NCBI GenBank assembly: GCA_035574175.1
Contig: DATLZB010000243.1
Coordinates: 1 to 19,192 of the forward strand
Direction of reading: 5' to 3'
DNA: 19,192 nucleotides
Source: DATLZB01 sp035574175
GTDB taxonomy: Bacteria; Pseudomonadota; Alphaproteobacteria; Rhizobiales; Hyphomicrobiaceae
Every line of letters starts with the position of its first letter. Position 1 is the first letter of the stretch. The position numbers were made by a program, and so were the translations under genes. The notes under the pieces are model-generated. The model saw nothing but the letters and a program-made list of their open reading frames with translations, had not been told where the DNA came from and searched no databases. This document shows positions 1-6,818 of this stretch, in pieces.

Positions 1-1
1 C

Positions 2-1033
2 GGTACCGCCGCCGCCGGTCCTGCCGCCAGGGCTGAGACGCCGGCTGCCCCGGCCGTGAACCGTGGAACGCGCGAGTTCATCCTCGCCACCGTCTGGCCG
101 CTCGACACGCCGGTTTACGGCGACAGCGTCCTGCGCCTCACGCGCCGCATTGAGGCCGCCACCGAAGGGCGCTATCGCATCACGCCGGCGTCGGTTTCCC
201 GCAGCGGCCTCGCGGCCGTTCTGCAGGGCGCCGATCTCTATCACGGCAGCGAGCATTTCCACCTCGAGACCGAGCCGGCGCTGGCCTACTTCGCCGCTAT
301 TCCCGGCCGCCTCGGACTCGATGCACGCTCGTTCGAGGCATGGCTCATCTCCGGCGGCGGGCAGCTGCTGTGGGACGACCTCGCTGCCGGCTTTGGCATC
401 AAGCCGCTGCTGGCCGGCCACACGGGCCCCTCGGTCGGGCTCTGGCTGAAGCAAGCCATCTCCGACGAAACCGGCTTTACGGGACTGAGGCTCAGCGTTT
501 TTGGTCTTGCCGGCCAGGTTTTAACAGCGCTTGGCGGTGAGCCTCATGCGCTGTCGCCGACGGAATTGACGGACGCACTGGCCGAACATCGGATCGATGG
601 CGCCGAGTGGGCGGGGCCTATGGCCTCACTTGTCCTCGGTCTGTACCGGCACGCACGTCGTTTGTCTGGCGCGACCTTCCATCCGGCCGGTTGCGCCTAC
701 AGTCTCGGCATCCGGCGCGATTTGTGGGAGGCGTTTTCCTCATCCGACCGTGCCATCTTCGAGGCGTGCGCCGCCGAGGAAGTGCGCATCTCCCTCGCCG
801 AGGCGATCGCCCACCGCCGCATCGCCTGGAAGCTGCTGTCCGAACTGCATTCTGTGCCGATCGAGCGGAGACGAGCCTGGTGGACGCCAGCGCTGGACCG
901 CGCCGCCGAGGATGCCGTGGGCGAGGTTGCCGCTTCAAGTGCCAAAGCGGCCCGCATCGATCACAGCTATCGAGCCTTCGCTGCGCAGGTCCGCGACCAT
1001 CGCCGCATGCCCTGGGCCGGCCCCATCGCCTGA
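2..1033 (+). CDS. TRAP transporter solute-binding protein, DctP-like (5' partial)
   Basis: Periplasmic ligand-binding component of a TRAP-type transporter, of the kind that captures organic acids (often 2-oxo or hydroxy acids) for a Na+- or H+-coupled membrane permease. The segment beginning FILATVWPLDTP matches the usual mature N-terminus (ATSWP-like) followed by a short amphipathic helix. GGGQLLWDDL, LKQAISDETGFTGLRLSVFG and the diagnostic IDGAEWAGP (family form IDATEWVGP) follow in family order. A GTG at 56 could be read as a start, but it has no Shine-Dalgarno sequence and the frame stays open to base 2 with an Ala/Pro-rich linker. I therefore infer that the gene starts upstream of the window, with its signal peptide there. 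No permease subunits are visible downstream, so they lie to the left or elsewhere. The ligand cannot be told from sequence. Confidence 0.8.
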   Translation, partial: GTAAAGPAARAETPAAPAVNRGTREFILATVWPLDTPVYGDSVLRLTRRIEAATEGRYRITPASVSRSGLAAVLQGADLYHGSEHFHLETEPALAYFAAIPGRLGLDARSFEAWLISGGGQLLWDDLAAGFGIKPLLAGHTGPSVGLWLKQAISDETGFTGLRLSVFGLAGQVLTALGGEPHALSPTELTDALAEHRIDGAEWAGPMASLVLGLYRHARRLSGATFHPAGCAYSLGIRRDLWEAFSSSDRAIFEACAAEEVRISLAEAIAHRRIAWKLLSELHSVPIERRRAWWTPALDRAAEDAVGEVAASSAKAARIDHSYRAFAAQVRDHRRMPWAGPIA

Positions 1034-1039
1034 CGAGCC

Positions 1040-1056
1040 CTGTTGCACCGCAACAG
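1040..1056 (+). repeat. 7-bp inverted repeat just after the TRAP gene stop
   Basis: CTGTTGC, a three-base ACC loop and GCAACAG form a perfect 7-bp stem six bases after the stop at 1031-1033. No T-run follows, so it is not a canonical intrinsic terminator, but it could stabilise the mRNA 3' end. CTGTTGCAC recurs at 1089-1097, and a 10-bp palindrome GCCAATTGGC lies between at 1075-1084. The rest of the spacer up to 1214 shows no convincing promoter. Confidence 0.3.
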
Positions 1057-1214
1057 CCAACGCCCACTGCGCCTGCCAATTGGCTCGACTGTTGCACTGC
1101 CTTCTGCTAGCGCCGACCTGCCGCTAGAGTCGGCCGCACATCGTTTGCTTTTGGCGGCGCTTGATCACATCTACTGATCGGTCTCGCTGATCCGGCCCGC
1201 GGTCGAGATGGAGC

Positions 1215-4200
1215 ATGCCCGAGCGCACCCACAGCCTGGACGAGAAGTTCGCTCTTGATGAGCCGCGTCAGATCCTGTCCGGCACCCAGGCCATCGTGCG
1301 GCTCGCCCTCATGCAGAAGCGCCGTGACGAATTGGCGGGCTTGAACACCGCGGGCTACGTGACCGGCTACCGCGGCTCGCCGATTGCCAGTCTGGAGACG
1401 GCCTTCGAGCGCGCCCGCGCGCTCTGCGCGTTGAACCACATTCGCTTCCAGCCGGGCCTCAACGAGGACCTGGCCGCCACCGCCATCTGGGGCTCCCAGC
1501 AGGCGGAGCTGTGGGGCGAGGGCAAGTATGACGGCGTGTTCGCCATCTGGTACGGCAAGGGCCCTGGCGTCGATCGCACCGGCGACGTGTTCCGCCATGC
1601 CAATCACGCCGGCACGTCCAGGCACGGCGGCGTGCTCGCCCTGATGGGCGACGATCACACCTGCGAGAGCTCGACGTCGGCGCACCAGTCCGAGTTCGCC
1701 ATGGTCGACTTCATGGTGCCGGTGCTGAACCCGGCCGGCGTGCAGGAGCTGCTCGACTATGGCGTGCTGGGCTTTGCGCTGTCGCGTTATGCGGGCGTCT
1801 GGGTCGGCTTGAAGTGCGTCAAGGACAATATCGAGAGCACGGCGACCGTCGACGGGCGCATCGACCGCATCGAGGTGAAGCTGCCCGACGAGACCGAGTT
1901 CCGCATGCCCGAGGGCGGCCTCAACATCCGCCGCGGCGATACTCCGCTCGCCAAGGAAGCGCGGCTGCACAACTTTAAGCGCGGCGCCATGCTGGCTTTC
2001 GCCCGCGCCAACCGGCTTGACCGCGTCGTGCTGAGCGGCGGTCCCGATGCGCGCCTTGGCATCATCACCACCGGCAAGAGCTACCTCGACACCCGTCAAG
2101 CGCTCGACGAACTGGGCCTCGATGAGCTCGCGGCCAACCGGCTCGGCATCCGCCTCTACAAGGTGGCCATGACCTGGCCGCTTGAGCCGCACGGCATCCG
2201 CCGGTTCTGCGACGGCCTCGATCTGGTGCTTGTCATCGAGGAGAAGCGCTCGCTCATCGAGACCCAGGTCAAGGAACAACTCTTCGACTACGACGTCCGC
2301 CCGCGCGTGCTCGGCAAGCGCGACGAGAACGGCGGCTGGCTCTTTCCCGCCAACGGCGCGCTCGACCCGACCGGGATCGCCATCGCCATCGGCGAGCGGC
2401 TTTTGCGCATGGGCCGCGGCGGCGACGCCCTCAAGGATCGGCTCGCTGAGTTGAAGCGCATCGAGGCCAACCGGCCGACCGGTGTCGACGCTTTCCCGCG
2501 TGTGCCCTACTTCTGCGCCGGCTGCCCGCACAACAGCTCGACCGTTCTGCCCGAGGGCGCCCGCGCTTACGCCGGCATCGGCTGCCATTACATGGTGCAG
2601 TGGATGGATCGGGCGACCGAAGGCTTCACCCAGATGGGCGGGGAGGGCGCCAACTGGATCGGCGAGGCCCCCTTCTCCAGGCGCACGCACGTCTTCCAGA
2701 ATCTCGGCGACGGCACCTACATCCACTCCGGTTCGCTCGCCATCCGCGCCGCCCATGCCGCCGGCACCAACATAACCTTCAAGATTCTCTACAACGATGC
2801 CGTCGCCATGACCGGCGGCCAGAAGCTTGACGGCGGCCTGACCGTGCCGCAGCTGGCGGCCCAGCTCCTTGCCGAGGGCGTCAAGCGCCTCGTCGTCGTC
2901 ACCGACGAGCCGGCCAAATACCGCTGGCGCCGCAAGCTGCCGCGCGGCGTGCCCGTCTACCACCGCCGCGACCTGCAGGCGGTGCAGCTCGAGCTGAGCA
3001 AGACGCCGGGCGTCACCGCGCTCATCTACGACCAGACCTGTGCTGCCGAGAAGCGCCGCCGCCGCAAGCGCGGGCTCTATCCCGACCCGGACCGCCGCGT
3101 CTTCATCAACGATGCCGTGTGCGAAGGCTGCGGCGACTGTGGCATTAAGTCGAACTGCGTTGCCGTGATCCCGCACGAAACGGAGTTCGGCCGCAAGCGC
3201 GCCATCGACCAGTCCGCTTGCAACAAGGACTTCTCCTGCCTTGAAGGTTTCTGCCCGAGCTTCGTCACCCTGCACGGCGCCAAGGTGAGGAAGGTCAAGG
3301 TTGCCGATCTCTCCGGCGTTGCTGCCATGCTGGGCGCCTTGCCTGCACCGCGCCTGCCACCCCTCGACAGGCCTTATGCGATGCTGGTCAACGGCGTCGG
3401 CGGCACCGGCGTCGTCACGCTGAGCGCCATACTGGGCCAGGCTGCCCACATCGAGCGCAAGGGCTTCGGCGCCATCGACATGACGGGCCTCGCGCAGAAG
3501 GGCGGATCGGTTGCCTGTCACATGCGCTTTGCCAGGTCGCCACCGGACATTCACGCCATCCGCGTCGGCGCCGGCAGCGCCGATTGCATCCTCGGCGGCG
3601 ATCTCGTCGTCACGGCTTCGAACAAGGTTCTCGAGACCGTGCGCCCCGGCGCAACGGCGATCGTCTACTCCACCCACGAGATGACGACCGGCGACTTCGC
3701 CCGCCTGCCGAACCTTGAGGTGCCGGGCGAGGCGCTGCGCGCCAGGATCGCCGAGCGGGTGCGGGGCGGCCCGCTGCATGCCATAGACGCGCACGGCTAC
3801 GCGGTACGCCTCTTCGGCGATTCGATTGCGGCCAACATGTTCCTGCTGGGTTACGCCTACCAATTGGGTCACGTGCCGGTCGGGCACATCGCCATCGAAG
3901 AGGCAATCGAGCTCAACGGCGCCGCCGTGACCATGAACCGCGAGGCCTTCCGCTTCGGCCGCCTTGCCGCCCACGACCGTGCCGCTCTGGACCGCGTCGC
4001 CGGTCCGAAGACCGCCCCGAGCTCCTTTAAGACCCTGGATGAGATGGTCGACCATCGCGCCCGCCACCTCGCCGCCTACCAGGACGCGCGTCTTGCCGAG
4101 CGCTATCGCGCGAGGGTGCGCGCCATCGCCCAGCTCGAGGCTGCACGCACGCCCGGCGCCACTGGGCTCGCCTGGGCCGTCGCCGGCGCCTATCACAAGC

Positions 4201-4697
4201 TGCTCGCCTACAAGGACGAATATGAGGTGGCGCGCCTCTTCACCGACGGCAGCTTTGCCGGCAGGGTCGAATCCCAGTTTGAAGGCGTGCGGCGTATGCA
4301 GTTCCACCTCGCCCCGCCGTTCCTCTCGCGCTTCTACAAGGACAAGCTCACCGGCGCGCCGCGCAAGATCGCCGTCGGCGGCTGGATCCTGCCCATCTTC
4401 CGCTTGCTGGCCAGAGGCAAGGCTTTGCGCGGTACGCGCTGGGACGTATTCGGTTACTCGGCCGAGCGTCGGCTCGAGCGGCAGATGATCGCCGACTATG
4501 AACGGCTCCTCGACGAGATCGAGCGGCGCCTGTCGCCTGCCACCCATCGGGTCGCCGTCGCCCTTGCGCGCCTGCCCGAGGACGTGAAGGGGTTCGGCCA
4601 TGTCAAGCAGGCGAGCTGGACCAAGGCCAAGAAGCGCGAGTCCTTCCTGCTCGCAGAGCTGCGAAAGCCGGCACCCGTCAAGGTCGCCGCAGAGTGA
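1215..4697 (+). CDS. Indolepyruvate ferredoxin oxidoreductase, fused single chain with DUF6537 C-terminus
   Basis: Thiamine-diphosphate and iron-sulfur enzyme that oxidatively decarboxylates arylpyruvates (indolepyruvate, phenylpyruvate) or related 2-oxo acids to acyl-CoA, passing electrons to ferredoxin. It would act in the cytoplasm, in amino-acid catabolism. The 1160 residues match the long fused family. GYRGSPIASLE and FQPGLNEDLAATAIWG (51-95) mark the pyrimidine-side domain. CAGCPHNSST (434-443) and GDG...N (498-527, then AMTGGQ) mark the ThDP site. Cys636, 639, 642, 648, 669, 675 and 680 form a ferredoxin-like cluster region. NGVGGTGVVTLS (726-737) with GLAQKGGSV (758-766) is the gamma domain. 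The region from about 1000 onward, with AVAGAYHKLLAYKDEYEVAR, is the DUF6537-type extension. The ATG at 1215 has only a weak GGAG one base upstream, so the exact start is less certain than the identity. Substrate preference is inferred from the family only. Confidence 0.92.
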   Translation: MPERTHSLDEKFALDEPRQILSGTQAIVRLALMQKRRDELAGLNTAGYVTGYRGSPIASLETAFERARALCALNHIRFQPGLNEDLAATAIWGSQQAELWGEGKYDGVFAIWYGKGPGVDRTGDVFRHANHAGTSRHGGVLALMGDDHTCESSTSAHQSEFAMVDFMVPVLNPAGVQELLDYGVLGFALSRYAGVWVGLKCVKDNIESTATVDGRIDRIEVKLPDETEFRMPEGGLNIRRGDTPLAKEARLHNFKRGAMLAFARANRLDRVVLSGGPDARLGIITTGKSYLDTRQALDELGLDELAANRLGIRLYKVAMTWPLEPHGIRRFCDGLDLVLVIEEKRSLIETQVKEQLFDYDVRPRVLGKRDENGGWLFPANGALDPTGIAIAIGERLLRMGRGGDALKDRLAELKRIEANRPTGVDAFPRVPYFCAGCPHNSSTVLPEGARAYAGIGCHYMVQWMDRATEGFTQMGGEGANWIGEAPFSRRTHVFQNLGDGTYIHSGSLAIRAAHAAGTNITFKILYNDAVAMTGGQKLDGGLTVPQLAAQLLAEGVKRLVVVTDEPAKYRWRRKLPRGVPVYHRRDLQAVQLELSKTPGVTALIYDQTCAAEKRRRRKRGLYPDPDRRVFINDAVCEGCGDCGIKSNCVAVIPHETEFGRKRAIDQSACNKDFSCLEGFCPSFVTLHGAKVRKVKVADLSGVAAMLGALPAPRLPPLDRPYAMLVNGVGGTGVVTLSAILGQAAHIERKGFGAIDMTGLAQKGGSVACHMRFARSPPDIHAIRVGAGSADCILGGDLVVTASNKVLETVRPGATAIVYSTHEMTTGDFARLPNLEVPGEALRARIAERVRGGPLHAIDAHGYAVRLFGDSIAANMFLLGYAYQLGHVPVGHIAIEEAIELNGAAVTMNREAFRFGRLAAHDRAALDRVAGPKTAPSSFKTLDEMVDHRARHLAAYQDARLAERYRARVRAIAQLEAARTPGATGLAWAVAGAYHKLLAYKDEYEVARLFTDGSFAGRVESQFEGVRRMQFHLAPPFLSRFYKDKLTGAPRKIAVGGWILPIFRLLARGKALRGTRWDVFGYSAERRLERQMIADYERLLDEIERRLSPATHRVAVALARLPEDVKGFGHVKQASWTKAKKRESFLLAELRKPAPVKVAAE

Positions 4698-4742
4698 CGC
4701 AACATGCCGGCCGACGCTGCGCCCCTCCCCATCCACAATTGT

Positions 4743-4772
4743 CGGGCCGGCTGGGTACTGCTGACCGGCCCG
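4743..4772 (+). repeat. 8-bp GC inverted repeat downstream of the oxidoreductase gene
   Basis: CGGGCCGG at 4743-4750 is complementary to CCGGCCCG at 4765-4772 across a 14-base loop, in the 139-base spacer before the MFS gene. There is no T-run behind it, so termination would be Rho-dependent or absent. It could equally be an mRNA-stabilising hairpin. It is listed only as visible structure. Confidence 0.3.
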
Positions 4773-4836
4773 CCGAAGCGTAAGCTGCACGGTCGGCCGA
4801 CTCGTCTGTGGGAAGGCGCCTGGCAGGGGTTATTGC

Positions 4837-6156
4837 ATGACCAGTCTGCTCCGTCCCGTCACCGCCTTGCTGTTGGCGGCCTCGATTCTGCTGATGGGCA
4901 ACGGCCTTCTTGGCATCCTTCTGCCGCTGCGCGCCGATCTTGAGAGCTTTAGCCAAATCGAGATCGGCATCATGGGCTCGGCCCATTACGTCGGCCTCGT
5001 TGTCGGTTGCGTGTTCGCCCCGCTGGTGATCGCCCGGGTCGGCCACATCCGCGCTTTCGCCGCCTTCACCGCCAGTGCCACCATCACGCCGCTGCTGCAC
5101 GCCATCTGGCCGGATCCGTTCTTCTGGACTCTGCTCCGCGCGCTGAACGGCCTCTGCTTCGCCGGCCTGTTCATGGGGATCGAGAGCTGGCTGACCGCCT
5201 CCTCCACGCTCGAGACGCGCGGACGGGTACTTGCCGCCTACACGTTCCTGAACTTCACCGTCGTGATCGCCGGCCTGCAGATGATGGGGCTCGCCGACCC
5301 GCGCGGCTTCGAGCTCTTCTCGCTCGTCGCCATCCTCTATTCGCTTTCCGCCGTGCCGGTGGCGCTGACCGCCACCGCCGCCCCCGTTCCGCCGCGCAGC
5401 GCACGCCTGCGCCTGGGCTGGCTCGTGGACGTATCGCCCGCCGCGGTACTGGGCTGCTTGTTCGCCGGTCTCGCCAACGGCGCCTTCTGGTCGCTGGCTC
5501 CTCTTTACGGCAAGGGCACCGGGCTCTCACTCACCGAGACAGCCATGCTCATCACCATCGCCGTGATCGGCGGCGCCGGCAGCCAGTGGCCGGTTGGCTC
5601 GCTGTCAGACCGCCTCGGTCGCCGCGTGCCGCTGATGGGGGTGGCGACCGGCGCCGCCTGCGCCGGCATGGGATTGTTCAGCGCCGCCGGATCCGACGCG
5701 CTCTGGAAGTTCGTCCTGATCGCCGTCTACGGCACTTGCGCCTTTCCGATCTACGCGCTCTGTGTCGCCCACGCCAACGATCTCGTCCCCAAGGAGCGCG
5801 CCGTCGACGTCTCGAGCGGATTGTTGCTCACTTTCTCGATCGGCGCCGTCTGCGGCCCATTGTTCGCCAGCCTTGCCATGAGCCTCGCCGGGCCCGGCGC
5901 CCTGTTCCTGCATTCGGCCGTCGCGCATGGGCTGATCGCCATCACCCTTCTGATCCGCGTCAAGCTGCGACCCTCGCTTCCGGAGGATGATAAGGAGGGC
6001 TTCATCGCCGTTCCCCGCACCACGCCCGCCGTATTCGAGCTCGACCCGCGCGCTGAGCCGAGATCGCCCCCGCCGGCCGCAGCCGAACCAGCGGCCGCCG
6101 AGCCGAGCCCGGCTGCTGCCACCCCGACCGCAGCTCCCGCCGCTCCGCGCGGCTAG
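4837..6156 (+). CDS. MFS transporter, YcaD-like, with Ala/Pro-rich C-terminal tail
   Basis: Twelve-helix inner-membrane carrier of the major facilitator superfamily, probably an exporter driven by the proton gradient; its substrate is unknown. Hydrophobic segments are spread over residues 5-375. The loop motif GSLSDRLGRR (254-263) is the classical MFS GxLaDRxGRR signature, here between the helices that begin the second half. RALNGLCFAGLFMGIESWL (101-119) resembles the YcaD-type proteins. A hydrophilic tail from about 377 ends in roughly 30 residues rich in Ala, Pro and Glu, longer than usual for the family and low in complexity. AGGGGT at 4825-4830 precedes the ATG at 4837 with good spacing. 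It lies 139 bases behind the oxidoreductase on the same strand. Co-transcription is possible but unproven. Confidence 0.85.
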   Translation: MTSLLRPVTALLLAASILLMGNGLLGILLPLRADLESFSQIEIGIMGSAHYVGLVVGCVFAPLVIARVGHIRAFAAFTASATITPLLHAIWPDPFFWTLLRALNGLCFAGLFMGIESWLTASSTLETRGRVLAAYTFLNFTVVIAGLQMMGLADPRGFELFSLVAILYSLSAVPVALTATAAPVPPRSARLRLGWLVDVSPAAVLGCLFAGLANGAFWSLAPLYGKGTGLSLTETAMLITIAVIGGAGSQWPVGSLSDRLGRRVPLMGVATGAACAGMGLFSAAGSDALWKFVLIAVYGTCAFPIYALCVAHANDLVPKERAVDVSSGLLLTFSIGAVCGPLFASLAMSLAGPGALFLHSAVAHGLIAITLLIRVKLRPSLPEDDKEGFIAVPRTTPAVFELDPRAEPRSPPPAAAEPAAAEPSPAAATPTAAPAAPRG

Positions 6157-6227
6157 ACTGGGCTAGCCTCTCTCCGGCAACGCCGCTCCGATGACCTGGC
6201 GGCCTATACGCCCATGCCTTCCGGGGT

Positions 6228-6692
6228 TCACTTCCTCAGTGCGGCGTCGATCTTGTCGAACATGTAGACCCACTTCGCCGTCTGCGTATCGACCAGCGCC
6301 TTCATCGTCGCCCTGAGTTCGGCGAGGAGCTTGCAGTCGGGGACCGCATCACCGACGCCGGCCTCGCCGGTCCGGTTGAGCCTGGCCAACAGCTCGTTCG
6401 ATGTCTGGTCGAATTCGGCGATGCGGTCGTCCTGGACGTAGGCCGTAGCCTCGACCATGAACTGGTCCTGGCTCCAGCCGCGCTGTTCCTTGAGCTGGCG
6501 CAGCTTGTCCTGGAACGCCGGGCGCTTCTGCTGGTTGAGTTGGCGCAGCGCCGCGGCCGCATCGTCGACCACCGTCTCGAAGTCCCGCCGGTCGCAAGAC
6601 GCCGGCTGCGCACCGGCCGCTTGGGCGACCGCCGTGACGGCCGCCAGGAAAACGGCGCCGCCGCGCACAATGCTCGTTACTCTCCGCCGCAT
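6228..6692 (-). CDS. Conserved hypothetical secreted protein, 154 aa
   Basis: Function not recognised. The reading frame could start at 6758, but the ATG at 6692 has GAGGG seven bases upstream and opens a textbook signal peptide: MRRR, then a hydrophobic core GGAVFLAAVTAV, then cleavage near AGA-QP at about residue 28. The mature protein is about 126 residues and mostly helical in character. It includes LRQLNQQKRPAFQDKLRQLK (49-68), a conserved-looking RGWSQDQFM (71-79) and KWVYMFDKIDAAL (140-152). Two cysteines, Cys33 and Cys120, could form a disulfide in the periplasm. It follows parC on the same strand after 126 bases and converges with the MFS gene, with no clear terminator in the 71-base junction. 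I recall similar uncharacterised proteins in Hyphomicrobiales but could not check this here. Confidence 0.75.
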   Translation of the reverse strand: MRRRVTSIVRGGAVFLAAVTAVAQAAGAQPASCDRRDFETVVDDAAAALRQLNQQKRPAFQDKLRQLKEQRGWSQDQFMVEATAYVQDDRIAEFDQTSNELLARLNRTGEAGVGDAVPDCKLLAELRATMKALVDTQTAKWVYMFDKIDAALRK

Positions 6693-6818
6693 GGCTACCC
6701 TCGTAACCACCGCTCGCCGCACCGGCAAGTGCAGCGCGGTCACGAACCTCCGGCCCATGCCGCAGAAGGGCGCGCCGGCGCCATTGAGCCGTGACGCAAC
6801 GGCAACGCCGGCCCGGAT

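Noticed and set aside
1107..4790. 1227-codon open frame on the minus strand across the whole oxidoreductase gene
   Set aside because: It mirrors the codons of a clearly recognised enzyme. In GC-rich genes the antisense frame often lacks stops, and the translation resembles no known protein and has no ribosome binding site.
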